DNA of 64,000 nt from Iocasia fonsfrigidae (GCF_017751145.1 NZ_CP046640.1:2088137-2152136); one strand, 5' to 3'. Positions 8,955-17,531 are shown, numbered from the stretch's first letter. Translations and numbers: made by a program. Notes: generated by a model not told the origin, from the sequence alone.

Positions 8955-9100
8955 ATTATGGATAACTCTAAAGGCCGACAAATATATTTACTTTCCTTGC
9001 CGCGCACTGTGGCGTCCTGCCTCTGCTTGCTGTCGAGAAATTGTCTTCCGGTGTCCTACCTCCAGACAATTTCTAGAGTCGTCCAGTAAATATATTTGTC
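8955..9100 (+). repeat. 146-bp structured intergenic element, copy 1
   Basis: This GC-richer block contains nested inverted repeats. The outer stem is 16 bp (8977-8992 with 9085-9100), a small CCGC/GTGG hairpin lies at 9000-9012, and the inner stem is 10 bp (9037-9046 with 9064-9073). A second copy of exactly the same length lies at 17386-17531 in opposite orientation. Stem bases that differ between the copies change in pairs, so both copies fold identically. Flanked by minus-strand genes; no coding potential. Identity unknown: it could be a small RNA, a MITE/REP-like mobile element or a protein-binding site. Confidence 0.8.
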
Positions 9101-9114
9101 TGAGTTAAGGTAGC

Positions 9115-9891
9115 CTAGTATGGAACAGAATAACTTTCGCCGTTTTTAAAAATTGTTATTTCTTTATAACCGATTTTCTGGGCTAAACTGGCTGCTCTTT
9201 TTATACCCTCACCTACTCTACCCGGGGAGTGGGCATCTGAACCAATTGTTATTGGTATTTTTAATTCATAAGCCCTTTTGAGAATATCTGTTGAAGGATA
9301 AAATTCATTTACTGGTTTATTACAACCATTGGTATTAATTTCAATAACAGTTCTGTTTTCCTTGATAGCCTGCAGAACCGGTTCAACAATCTCCAGGAGA
9401 TTTAAATCTACTGGACGGTTATTAAATATCTTTATTAAATCCATATGTCCTATAATCTCAAACAATCCTGAAGAAACTGCCTTTTCTACCAGGTCAAAAT
9501 AAGCAATATATAGTTCATCAATATCCCATTCTTTATACTCACTAACATATGCTGGATGGTCTATTTCCCAGTTTCCTACCCTATGTACAGAACCGATCGA
9601 ATAGTCTAAGGGAAACCTGTTTTTTACCTGCTTAATCCATTCTTCCTTATTTATTTTATAATCAAATTCTATACCAAGCCTTATTTTATCTGGATATTCA
9701 GCAGATAAATCCTCTAATATATCCCAGGAGATAGCATCGATATAATCATCATGGTCGGTAAAGCCTAACTGGGCAATACCCTTTTCTTGGGCCATTAATA
9801 AAAATTCCTTTAAATATTTATAAGAGTATTTATCTCTGATTTCCTGTTCCCCATGTCCATAAGGATGTGTATGATAATCTACTAAAAACAT
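9115..9891 (-). CDS. PHP-domain phosphatase, histidinol-phosphatase (HisJ/HisK)-like
   Basis: 258 residues with the PHP metal-binding motifs in order: DYHTHPYGHG at the N-terminus, FTDHDD, IGSVHR, IGHMDLIKI and GSDAHSP. These ligate a tri-metal centre that hydrolyses phosphoesters. The general layout resembles HisK-type histidinol-phosphate phosphatases, but no other histidine genes are near, so the substrate is open. The ATG has a GGGG site 6 bases before it. It is transcribed alone, with a terminator hairpin (8910-8935) beyond the structured element downstream. Confidence 0.8.
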   Translation of the reverse strand: MFLVDYHTHPYGHGEQEIRDKYSYKYLKEFLLMAQEKGIAQLGFTDHDDYIDAISWDILEDLSAEYPDKIRLGIEFDYKINKEEWIKQVKNRFPLDYSIGSVHRVGNWEIDHPAYVSEYKEWDIDELYIAYFDLVEKAVSSGLFEIIGHMDLIKIFNNRPVDLNLLEIVEPVLQAIKENRTVIEINTNGCNKPVNEFYPSTDILKRAYELKIPITIGSDAHSPGRVGEGIKRAASLAQKIGYKEITIFKNGESYSVPY

Positions 9892-10019
9892 TTTTCAACC
9901 CCTTTATTCATTTATATACAGAGTATACCATATTAAAATCTAGAGGTAAACAAAAATTATCTCTAGGTTCTCAGTTTGAAATACCTTGCATTAAAATATT
10001 CTGAATAATAACACTCTAC

Positions 10020-10048
10020 TTGCATTTAGTAACATATTTTTATATAAT
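10020..10048 (+). promoter_or_regulatory. probable serA promoter
   Basis: -35 TTGCAT (10020-10025) and -10 TATAAT (10043-10048) with a 17-base spacer. It would give a leader of roughly 140 bases before the serA ATG at 10195. Confidence 0.6.
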
Positions 10049-10071
10049 TATAAAATAAAGTAGTGAACAGG

Positions 10072-10148
10072 AAGGAGCTGTCTAATGGAGTAAACTGAAT
10101 TTAATACTCTTTCTTCAAATATTAAGTAAATAATTTAATTTATTTGAA
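10072..10148 (+). promoter_or_regulatory. serA leader: two-codon ORF and attenuator-like hairpin
   Basis: An AAGGAG site (10072-10077) is correctly spaced before ATG-GAG-TAA (10085-10093), a start-Glu-stop mini-ORF. It is followed by a weak AT-rich hairpin, TTCAAATA (10114-10121) with TATTTGAA (10141-10148), and then AGTTTTTT, 40 bases before the serA start. This looks like translation-linked or stem-loop attenuation. No T-box signature was found. The rest of the 303-base gap (9892-10194) shows nothing else. Confidence 0.4.
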
Positions 10149-10194
10149 AGTTTTTTCTTATTTTCCAAGTAAAAATTAAGGAGTTGAATAGTTA

Positions 10195-11781
10195 ATGTTT
10201 AAGGTTTTAGTTAGTGACTATATCTCTGAAGCAGGCATTGAAATACTTGAAAAAGAAGCTGAAGTATATTTTAATCATCAATTATCTAGAGAAGAATTTC
10301 TGGATATAGTAGGTGATTATGATGGAATTATTATCAGGAGTTTCACCAGATTGGATAAAGAAGCACTTAACAAAGCTGAAAAACTAAAAGTAATCGGCAG
10401 GGCTGGTACAGGTTATGATAATATTGATCTTGAAGAAGCTAGCAAAAAGGGTGTAGTTGTTTTTAATACACCTACTGGTAATACAATTTCAGCTGCAGAA
10501 CATACTATTGCTTTATTACTATCACTATCAAGAAATATCCCTCAGGCCAATAATGCTTTACATAATGGTATCTGGGATAGAAAAAAATATAATGGAACAG
10601 AAGTCAGGGATAAAACCCTGGGTATTATAGGCCTTGGTAGGATTGGGAGTTATGTCGCTCAGTTTGCTCAGGGACTCGGTATGAAGGTAATAGCCAATGA
10701 CCCCTACCTAGCACCTGAAAAAGCAGAAAACCTAAATGTACCTTTATTAGATTTTGAGGAAGTATTACAAAAATCTGATTATATATCACTCCATACTCCC
10801 CTTACTGATGAAACCTTCCATATTTTAAGTCATAAGGAATTTGCTACAATGAAGGATGATGTCAGAGTATTAAATGTAGCACGCGGGAAAAATCTTGATA
10901 CAGAAGCACTTGTTGCTGCACTGAAATCTGGCAAGGTCGCCGGCGCTGGCATTGATGTATTTGAAGAGGAACCAATTGATGAAAATCATCCTTATTTTAA
11001 ATATAGTGATAAGGTAGTTGTTACCTGCCATCTTGGCGGTACTACTACAGAAGCAATGGACAATGTTTCTATTGCAGCTGCTGAACAGGTCTTATCTGTA
11101 CTTAAAAACGGTGGATTACCAGAATCACCGTTAAATATCTTTGCTATTAATTCCAAAGATATGAATAAAGCTAAACCATATCTAAAGTTAATTAATAAAT
11201 TAGGTAATTTTCTGGCCCACTGGAAAGGACATGAAAGGATTAAAAATATTGAGGTCGAATATGGTGGTGAAATAACTGAACAGCAATTAAAGCCTTTTAC
11301 AACTTCTCTGCTTAAAGATATCCTTGACCCTATCCTGGACCACAGAGTTAATCTGGTTAATGCCTATCTAGTAGCAAAGGAAAGGAATATTTCTGTAAAA
11401 GAAAGTTATATTGATAAACCAGATGGTTTAAATAATATAATCAAGATTAAAATTACTACTGCTCAAGATGAATATAGTATTGCTGGAACATCTCTTTCTA
11501 TCGGACATAGGGTTATAGAGATTAATGGGTTCAGGGTTGACCTTAATCTAAATGGAAAATTCCTGGTTGCAAATTATCAGGATAGACCAGGTATTATTGG
11601 TAAGGTAGGTACTATTTTAGGTGATAAAAATATCAATATCGCCAGCATGCAGGTCGGCCGCAAAAAAGAACAAGGGCAAGCAATTATGTTAATCCAAACA
11701 GATACCAAACCAAGTGATGAAATAATGTCCCAGATCAAAGATGAACTCAACTTAAATGAATTAACCTTCCTTGAAATATAA
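10195..11781 (+). CDS. serA: D-3-phosphoglycerate dehydrogenase, long form with ACT domain
   Basis: 528 residues, the length of long-form SerA, which oxidises 3-phosphoglycerate with NAD+ in serine synthesis. Visible features: the N-terminal substrate domain; the Rossmann motif GIIGLGRIGSYVA (near 145-155); the active-site Arg in NVARGK, Glu in FEEEP and His in CHLGGTTTEA (a Cys replaces the common Pro); the ASB-like region; and a C-terminal ACT domain (about 455-528, VANYQDRPGIIGKVGTIL), which binds serine for feedback inhibition in relatives. The ATG has an AAGGAG site at 10180. It ends at a bidirectional terminator. Monocistronic with a long leader. Confidence 0.95.
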   Translation: MFKVLVSDYISEAGIEILEKEAEVYFNHQLSREEFLDIVGDYDGIIIRSFTRLDKEALNKAEKLKVIGRAGTGYDNIDLEEASKKGVVVFNTPTGNTISAAEHTIALLLSLSRNIPQANNALHNGIWDRKKYNGTEVRDKTLGIIGLGRIGSYVAQFAQGLGMKVIANDPYLAPEKAENLNVPLLDFEEVLQKSDYISLHTPLTDETFHILSHKEFATMKDDVRVLNVARGKNLDTEALVAALKSGKVAGAGIDVFEEEPIDENHPYFKYSDKVVVTCHLGGTTTEAMDNVSIAAAEQVLSVLKNGGLPESPLNIFAINSKDMNKAKPYLKLINKLGNFLAHWKGHERIKNIEVEYGGEITEQQLKPFTTSLLKDILDPILDHRVNLVNAYLVAKERNISVKESYIDKPDGLNNIIKIKITTAQDEYSIAGTSLSIGHRVIEINGFRVDLNLNGKFLVANYQDRPGIIGKVGTILGDKNINIASMQVGRKKEQGQAIMLIQTDTKPSDEIMSQIKDELNLNELTFLEI

Positions 11782-11805
11782 AATTTAATTTAATTCTAAA
11801 TTCTA

Positions 11806-11842
11806 AAAAAGCTGTCTCATTTAAAATATGAGACAGCTTTTT
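11806..11842. terminator. bidirectional terminator between serA and the TPR gene
   Basis: Stem AAAAAGCTGTCTCAT (11806-11820) pairs with ATGAGACAGCTTTTT (11828-11842), with A and T runs on the outer sides. It serves two convergent genes. Confidence 0.9.
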
Positions 11843-11846
11843 TTAA

Positions 11847-12473
11847 TCAATCATCCCTTAATAGTTTCTTCACAAGACTACCAGCCCTATTCGCCTGGAA
11901 AAAAGCCTTGATATAATGACCGGTATCATAATATATAACCGCCAAAATTAGTCGTGAATGCTCATTCTCTTTCACTTCCAGGGCTTTTTCACAGGTTTCA
12001 ATAGCAAGTTCATTATTATCAATTTCCTTATATACCAGAGCAAGATAATTCCGTATCCAGATATTATCTGGTTCAAGCTCAATAATACGTTTAAAATAAT
12101 CTATTGAAATAGTATATTCTTTGTTAATCGAAGCACCGAAGGCAGCATAATTTAATGATAATATATCCTCACTCTGTAGAGTAATCCCCTCTAAATAAGG
12201 AGAAACCACCTGATTAAATTCATCTATTGAAACAGTATCCTCTATCTCTTCAAAGGTATCTAAGGCCTCTTCAATCATCCCCAGATTTGCTAAGGCAATA
12301 CTATAGCGAAATTTGGCCATGATATTATCAGGTTCTTTCTCTACCAATTGCAGACTATCTTCTTTGAGTCTATTCCAGTCTACTTTTTCTACTGCATATA
12401 TTTTGTTAATAGGCAAAGTTATCATAAAACAAAATAATAAAAGAAGAAAAATAGTTTTTTTAATTAATGCCAC
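11847..12473 (-). CDS. secreted or membrane-tethered TPR protein
   Basis: 208 residues with a hydrophobic signal or anchor at 7-27 (IFLLLLFCFMITLPINKIYA) and tetratricopeptide-like helices after it (e.g. NIMAKFRYSIALANLGMIEE, YTISIDYFKRIIELEPDNIW, NELAIETCEKALEVKENEHS). TPRs bind protein partners; the partner is unknown. It is last in the hfq-dapF-dapL-TPR series, 33 bases after dapL. The annotated GTG start overlaps a GGGGG site, so the exact start is uncertain. Ends at the shared terminator with serA. Confidence 0.75.
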   Translation of the reverse strand: MALIKKTIFLLLLFCFMITLPINKIYAVEKVDWNRLKEDSLQLVEKEPDNIMAKFRYSIALANLGMIEEALDTFEEIEDTVSIDEFNQVVSPYLEGITLQSEDILSLNYAAFGASINKEYTISIDYFKRIIELEPDNIWIRNYLALVYKEIDNNELAIETCEKALEVKENEHSRLILAVIYYDTGHYIKAFFQANRAGSLVKKLLRDD

Positions 12474-12505
12474 CCCCTGATGCTACAACTAAACTGTGCT
12501 TAATA

Positions 12506-13672
12506 TTAAAATTCTATCTTGCTGTCTTTAAGTCTCTGTAAAGCCTCTTTTATCCTTTCTTCTTTGACAGTTAAAGCAATTCTTACATAGCCTTCTCCAT
12601 ATTCACCATATCCATTACCAGGTGTAAAGAATATTCCGGTGTTTTCAAAGACATATGTAGAAAAATCGGCAGCACTATATCCCTGGGGGACTTTTGCCCA
12701 GATATAAAAACTGGCCTTATTGGCTTTTATTTTCCAACCCAGGTCATTTAAACCCTTAGTCAGCAGATCACGCCTTCTGGTATATATTTCATTCATCCTG
12801 GCAATATTTTCTTTAGAATTTTTCAAGGCTTCTATTCCAGCATACTGTACTGCTTCAAAAATCCCAGAGTCGATATTGGTTTTAATCCTTCCCAGGGCTT
12901 CTATTACATCTTCATTACCAACTGCCCAGCCGACCCTCCAACCAGTCATATTAAAAGGCTTGGAAAGAGAGTTAAATTCAATACCTACTTCTTTAGCACC
13001 TTCAAACTGAATAAAACTGGGTGGATTATAACCAGCCAGTCCTATTTCACTATAGGCGGCGTCATGGGCAATAATAATATCATGTTGACGGGCAAATTCT
13101 ATTATTTTTTTATAAAATTCTTCACTGGCCACTGCCCCAGTAGGGTTGTTAGGGTAATTTATATAGAGTAATTTTGCCTTATCAGCAGTCTCTTTACTAA
13201 TCTTATCAAGGTCTGGTAAAAAATCATTTTCCTCCAACAGTGGCATCATAACCGGTTCTCCACCAGCCAACAAAACAGCTGTTTTATATACTGGATACCC
13301 AGGGTCAGGAACCAGAGCCAGGTCACCAGGATTGATATAACAGAAAGGCAAGTGTGCTATACCTTCCTTTGAACCAATTAATGAAACAACCTCTTTATCA
13401 GGATCAAGGTCAACTTCATAATTATCTTGATACCAGTCAGCTACTGCTTTTCTATAATTATATAAACCCTCATATGAAGGATAACTATGTGTTGATGGGT
13501 CTTTAACACTCTCTATCATTTTATTAACAATATTATCTGGTGTTGGCAGGTCTGGATCACCAATACCAAAACTGATTACATCTTTACCTTTACTCTTAGC
13601 CTTAGCAATCATTTTATCAATTTCTGCAAACAAATATGGTGGTAAATTTCTTATCCTATCTGAATTTTCCAT
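12506..13672 (-). CDS. dapL: LL-diaminopimelate aminotransferase
   Basis: A 388-residue class I/II PLP aminotransferase. The PLP lysine lies in SLSKPFNMTGWRVGW; NYPNNPTGA, HDAAYSEI and the C-terminal GEGYVRIAL are family motifs. The sequence resembles DapL, which makes LL-diaminopimelate directly from tetrahydrodipicolinate. The position right before dapF (14 bases apart on the same strand), the next enzyme of lysine and peptidoglycan precursor synthesis, strongly supports this over other aminotransferases. The ATG has an AGGAGGG site. Confidence 0.9.
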   Translation of the reverse strand: MENSDRIRNLPPYLFAEIDKMIAKAKSKGKDVISFGIGDPDLPTPDNIVNKMIESVKDPSTHSYPSYEGLYNYRKAVADWYQDNYEVDLDPDKEVVSLIGSKEGIAHLPFCYINPGDLALVPDPGYPVYKTAVLLAGGEPVMMPLLEENDFLPDLDKISKETADKAKLLYINYPNNPTGAVASEEFYKKIIEFARQHDIIIAHDAAYSEIGLAGYNPPSFIQFEGAKEVGIEFNSLSKPFNMTGWRVGWAVGNEDVIEALGRIKTNIDSGIFEAVQYAGIEALKNSKENIARMNEIYTRRRDLLTKGLNDLGWKIKANKASFYIWAKVPQGYSAADFSTYVFENTGIFFTPGNGYGEYGEGYVRIALTVKEERIKEALQRLKDSKIEF

Positions 13673-13685
13673 TATAATTTCCCTC

Positions 13686-14537
13686 CTATAATTCTATTTC
13701 TCCTTCAAATACTGTTTCAGCTGGTCCTGTCATATAAACACCACTATCCTGATTTGACCACTCAATTACTAGGTCTCCACCTGGTAAATGAACTAGGACT
13801 TCATTATCAAGATAAGCATTTTTTATACCAGCTACAACAGCAGCAGAGGCACCAGTTCCACAGGCCAGCGTAATTCCAGCACCTCTTTCCCATACCTTCA
13901 TTATAATCTCAGACCTATTAACTATCTTAATAAACTCCACATTGCTTTTCTCAGGGAAGACTTTATGATTTTCCAGTTTCGGACCCCATATTTCAAGTGG
14001 AAATTTATCCAGTTCTTCTTCAAAAATAATAGTATGTGGATTACCCATTGAAACACAATTAATTAATAGCTCCTCCCCATCAACAAGCAGAGGATATTCC
14101 TTAATATAATCAGAGGTATTATCAATTTTAACTGGTATTTCCTCTGTTTTAAAATGTGGTCTGCCCATATTAACCCTGACCTGGCTTGTCTTATTATCAA
14201 TTTTCAGTATTTCAGGTGTAATTATACCAGCCAGGGTTTCGATTTTTAATAGCTTTTCAGCTGTTAAACCATATTGATGGAGGTAATGAGCAAAACAACG
14301 GATACCATTACCACACATCTCTGGTTCACTACCATCTGAGTTAAAGATTCTCATCCTGAAATCATACTTATTACTTTCAGGGGGGAGGATTACTATTAAC
14401 CCATCTCCACCAATCCCAAAATGTCTATCACAAAGTTTAACAGCCAGTTTATTATAATCAATTTGAGCAGATTCAAATCCCTTTACCATCACAAAGTCAT
14501 TACCTGCACCATGTGCTTTTAAAAATTTGATCTTCAT
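13686..14537 (-). CDS. dapF: diaminopimelate epimerase
   Basis: 283 residues, standard length. It interconverts LL- and meso-diaminopimelate. Both catalytic cysteines are present: Cys75 in EMCGNGIRCFA and Cys226 in LACGTGASAAV. The N-terminal HGAGNDFVMV and GGDGLIVI segments are also typical. It lies between hfq and dapL on one strand with short gaps (16 and 13 bases), so it is likely co-transcribed. The ribosome site is weak (GGTTGG). Confidence 0.96.
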   Translation of the reverse strand: MKIKFLKAHGAGNDFVMVKGFESAQIDYNKLAVKLCDRHFGIGGDGLIVILPPESNKYDFRMRIFNSDGSEPEMCGNGIRCFAHYLHQYGLTAEKLLKIETLAGIITPEILKIDNKTSQVRVNMGRPHFKTEEIPVKIDNTSDYIKEYPLLVDGEELLINCVSMGNPHTIIFEEELDKFPLEIWGPKLENHKVFPEKSNVEFIKIVNRSEIIMKVWERGAGITLACGTGASAAVVAGIKNAYLDNEVLVHLPGGDLVIEWSNQDSGVYMTGPAETVFEGEIEL

Positions 14538-14553
14538 ATTTTCGCCAACCTTC

Positions 14554-14784
14554 TTATTCTACTTTAAATATGTCTTCAATTTCTTCTTGAGGAATAATAG
14601 TTGAAATTGCATGTTTATATACCATTTGTGTTTTTTTGTCATTTTTTAATATAATAGTGAAGTTATCAAAACCAGCAACCATACCATTAAGTTGATAGCC
14701 ATTCATTAGAAAAATGGTAACCCCTATCTTTTTCTTCCTCACAGCATTTAAAATATTATCCTGTAGATTTAGTTGTTGTTTCAT
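14554..14784 (-). CDS. hfq: RNA chaperone Hfq
   Basis: 76 residues with both Sm motifs: Sm1 region [20 protein letters not shown], and Sm2-type [11 protein letters not shown]. The N-terminal [13 protein letters not shown] is the usual RNA-contacting helix. A hexameric ring that helps small RNAs act on mRNAs in Gram-negative cells; the role in Firmicutes is more limited. A good AAAGGAGG site precedes the ATG. It commonly follows miaA in Clostridia; here a four-gene operon and a structured element lie between. Confidence 0.96.
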   Translation of the reverse strand: MKQQLNLQDNILNAVRKKKIGVTIFLMNGYQLNGMVAGFDNFTIILKNDKKTQMVYKHAISTIIPQEEIEDIFKVE

Positions 14785-14881
14785 AAAACTAATACCTCCT
14801 TTACCCCTGTTATATTTACTTTCTACAATTTAATGAAAAATCCTGCTTATAATATTAATTTTTAACTTTTGTTAAATAATA

Positions 14882-15052
14882 TCAATTACTCCTATCACAA
14901 ATAATGCATTTACCTTCTTCCATACTATTTTCTAATATTACCAGTTCTGCTTCCCTGATACCTAATTCTTTCCCCTGTTTTCTACCATTACGCACCCCAA
15001 GATTATAAGCAACTAAGATAGCAGCCAGAAAAAATATAATAAAATATATCAT
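14882..15052 (-). CDS. 56-aa membrane protein with C-terminal CxxC
   Basis: A small gene below usual length cut-offs. It encodes an N-terminal membrane helix (about residues 2-17, IYFIIFFLAAILVAYN), a basic stretch, and a polar tail ending KCIICDRSN with a CxxC pair. Its ATG overlaps the stop of the upstream membrane-protein gene by 4 bases (ATGA), which implies translational coupling; a TAGGTAGGT stretch serves as ribosome site. It is the fourth and last gene of the AAA-GTPase-membrane operon. I do not recognise a family. The coupling and membrane/CxxC layout argue that it is real. Confidence 0.65.
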   Translation of the reverse strand: MIYFIIFFLAAILVAYNLGVRNGRKQGKELGIREAELVILENSMEEGKCIICDRSN

Positions 15053-15627
15053 ATTGACCTACCTATTTGATATTTTTTTAAAAGCCAGAGACTTAAATAA
15101 ATAATACAGGAGGCAAGTGAAAAATAAATCATTTTTAACAAACAGAAATTAAAAACTAAAATAAATAAAATTATAAAGATGATCAATCCATTGAGATGAC
15201 CAAGTTTATTTATCAAATTATCTTTTTTGATATAAATTTCCTTTTTATAATCCAGATAGTCATCAACAAACTGCAGAATTAAGACTAATATTATTGAGGT
15301 AATTACCTCTCTTAAACTTGTAAGATAGATTGCTATGACAATAAGAATTAGTCCCTCCTGCCATCCCCTGAGCCTGGAAGGTAGTTTATCAGCAGCTGTT
15401 GAGGACATCCCTAAGAGATAACTTGCAGAAAAATAACTTACTGATTCAGCAAAATTAAGATGAAGGGCAAAAATCATTATAACTAATGAATATGGTAAAA
15501 TTCCTTTCTTCAGGACAGATGTAAGGTTCCAATCCCCCTGTAAAATATCAATCTCCTGGTCTAAAAAGTCATCCATCATCTTGATCACAAAGCCAATTAA
15601 AATTACACCAGCCAACCTTTCAAACAT
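15049..15627 (-). CDS. uncharacterised integral membrane protein with UbiA-like Asp motifs
   Basis: 192 residues with about six hydrophobic segments. Two acidic motifs stand out: MMDDFLDQEID near residue 17 and FVDDYLDYKKE in the second half. The first resembles the NDxxDxxxD motif of UbiA-superfamily prenyltransferases, but the protein is about two-thirds of their usual length, so the assignment is only suggestive. It is the third gene of an operon, overlapping the GTPase gene by 8 bases and the 56-aa gene by 4. No functional assignment can be made with confidence. Confidence 0.6.
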   Translation of the reverse strand: MFERLAGVILIGFVIKMMDDFLDQEIDILQGDWNLTSVLKKGILPYSLVIMIFALHLNFAESVSYFSASYLLGMSSTAADKLPSRLRGWQEGLILIVIAIYLTSLREVITSIILVLILQFVDDYLDYKKEIYIKKDNLINKLGHLNGLIIFIILFILVFNFCLLKMIYFSLASCIIYLSLWLLKKYQIGRSI

Positions 15628-16225
15628 AGCTTAACACCAATTTCTTTACTTCTTTAAAACCAGTCTGATATAATGCTGATATCGGTATAATTATTTTATC
15701 CCTTATCTTTTCCCGTAATACTTCCAAATTAGTGTAGGAAGATGATAAATCCATTTTATTAACTAAGACAGCATAATTTTTCTCCAGAGAGGCATAATCC
15801 ATGATCAATTTATCAACAGGAAATAGAACTTCGTCAGATGTAGTTCTTATATTAGTAATATCAATAATATGTAAAACCATTTTACTCTCTCTTAAAAGTC
15901 TTATCGTTTTAGCCATAGCTAATCTCACCTCTTCATCTGGATTTATTCCACTGCTCAAACCACAGCTGTCAATGATATTCAACTCTTTAAAAGATTTACC
16001 CACAGGTATTTCCATCTTTATTGACTGAATTTCCCTTGTATAATTACTATCTACTGAGATTAATTTTCTTCTGGCTTCAACAGGTGAAAAAGTTGTTATC
16101 GAGGTATAACCAGCTGTCTGTCGAACATTAAATTTCAATTCCTTTAAACCCATATATTCTGCAAAATTAATGACAAAACAGGTCTTCCCCACATTAGGCA
16201 AACCTGTAACAAGACATTCACTCAT
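15620..16225 (-). CDS. small P-loop GTPase (TrmE-Era-EngA-YihA class-like)
   Basis: 201 residues: G1 GLPNVGKTC (8-16), a Thr-rich switch (TAGYTSITTFSP), G3-like DSCGL, and G4 NKMD with G5-like ISALY. The motif order fits a translation- or membrane-linked GTPase of the TRAFAC class. The DSCG in place of DxPG is unusual. It overlaps both neighbours by 8 bases (AAA ATPase upstream, membrane protein downstream), so it is translated as part of the four-gene unit. A strong GGGGGGAGGG ribosome site sits inside the upstream gene. No named family was recognised. Confidence 0.75.
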   Translation of the reverse strand: MSECLVTGLPNVGKTCFVINFAEYMGLKELKFNVRQTAGYTSITTFSPVEARRKLISVDSNYTREIQSIKMEIPVGKSFKELNIIDSCGLSSGINPDEEVRLAMAKTIRLLRESKMVLHIIDITNIRTTSDEVLFPVDKLIMDYASLEKNYAVLVNKMDLSSSYTNLEVLREKIRDKIIIPISALYQTGFKEVKKLVLSYV

Positions 16226-17228
16226 GTTTGCCCTCCCCCCAGGCCAGATCTTCTTTTCTAATGTATATTAGCTCCCTACGGTTTATTTTGTTTGCCTTGA
16301 TTATTCTTAAAGCCTGTTGTCTAATAGATTTCTCCACAAGGTTTCTGACTGTTCTAGCATTACCACTTATTTCTCCTTCATTATTAAGTATCTCTGTCAA
16401 AACCCGGTAAATAAAATGTTTGCTTTCTTTATCTAATATATATTCGCGCTGCTTATACATTATTTCTGCAATCTTTACTAATTCATCCACCGAATAATCT
16501 GGAAAATCCAGTTGGAGGGCAAACCTGGATTTCAAACCAGGATTTGTATCAAGGAAAAAATCCATTTCATGACAATAACCTGCCAGAATGATAATTAATT
16601 CATCTTTATGGTCTTCCATCATCTTAACCATTGTATCAATAGCCTCTTTACCAAAATCCTTTTCACCACCCCTGGCAAGGGAATATGCTTCATCAATAAA
16701 AAGTACTCCACCTAAGGCCTTCTGAATTAATTTTTTTGTTTTCTGGGCAGTATGCCCAATATACTCGCCTACTAAATCAGACCTCTCAACTTCCAGTAAA
16801 TCACCATTTTTAAGAAAACCTACTTCTTTAAATATCCTGCCTATTAACCTTGCCATAGTGGTTTTACCAGTGCCTGGGTTACCTTTAAAGATCATATGCA
16901 TCACAATTGCGTGACTATTAAGTTGATAGCTTTCCCTTAATTTTTGAACCTGCAGAAAGGCCAGATATTCACGAACAAGTTTTTTTACTTCATTTAAGCC
17001 TATCAGGGCATCCATTTCATCTAATACTTGCTCAAGCTTATTTTCTTTTACCTCAGTTATCTGTCTGTCTATTTTCTGATATGAGATGTGAGTTTCTATG
17101 TTGTTTTTATTATTAAGTTCTTCAGAACTACCCATCAATAATGAAAATGCCCTGGAAATACTTATTTCACCTTTTTTAAAACGGTCAATTATTATATTGT
17201 GGTTTAAATTATCTTGAGGATGATACAT
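16218..17228 (-). CDS. SpoVK/CbbX-type AAA ATPase
   Basis: About 336 residues. The AAA core has Walker A GNPGTGKTTMARLIG, Walker B GVLFIDEAYSL, a sensor-1-like ILAGY and an arginine-finger region (NPGLKSRF). These match the SpoVK/CbbX group, used in Bacillus for spore maturation and elsewhere as a protein remodeller. The N-terminal ~75 residues are less conserved. The ATG at 17228 is preferred over the GTG at 17237 because the GGGG site is then correctly spaced. First gene of a four-gene overlapping operon; spoVK-like genes often lie near miaA/hfq in Clostridia. Symbol left blank because the sporulation role is not shown. Confidence 0.82.
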   Translation of the reverse strand: MYHPQDNLNHNIIIDRFKKGEISISRAFSLLMGSSEELNNKNNIETHISYQKIDRQITEVKENKLEQVLDEMDALIGLNEVKKLVREYLAFLQVQKLRESYQLNSHAIVMHMIFKGNPGTGKTTMARLIGRIFKEVGFLKNGDLLEVERSDLVGEYIGHTAQKTKKLIQKALGGVLFIDEAYSLARGGEKDFGKEAIDTMVKMMEDHKDELIIILAGYCHEMDFFLDTNPGLKSRFALQLDFPDYSVDELVKIAEIMYKQREYILDKESKHFIYRVLTEILNNEGEISGNARTVRNLVEKSIRQQALRIIKANKINRRELIYIRKEDLAWGEGKHE

Positions 17229-17385
17229 TTTTATCACCCCATTTTTAAGGATACATCTACATTATATGCATTAATAACAAAATATGTTAATTAGAAATTG
17301 GCTTCGCCATCCAGACTTAATCAATAATTATTAATTTTTACTTAGGAATATTTCTTACACAAAGTTAACTAATTTTAATAATCCA

Positions 17386-17531
17386 GACAGATATATTTGT
17401 TGGACGACTCTAGAAATTATCCGTAGGCAGGACGCTGGAGGATAATTTCTCGACAGTAAGCGGAGGTAGGACACCGCAGCGCACGACAAGGAAAACAAAT
17501 ATATCTGTCGGTCTTCAAAGTTATCCACAAT
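17386..17531 (-). repeat. 146-bp structured intergenic element, copy 2
   Basis: An inverted-orientation partner of copy 1. The outer stem is 17386-17401 with 17494-17509 (16 bp, perfect), the inner stem is 17413-17422 with 17440-17449 (10 bp, perfect). The boundary sequence AGTTATCCACAAT (17519-17531) matches AGTTATCCATAAT in copy 1. It includes a perfect TTATCCACA. It fills most of the gap between miaA and the AAA gene (17229-17591); an ORF reading across it is a by-product of its composition. See copy 1 for interpretation. Confidence 0.8.
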
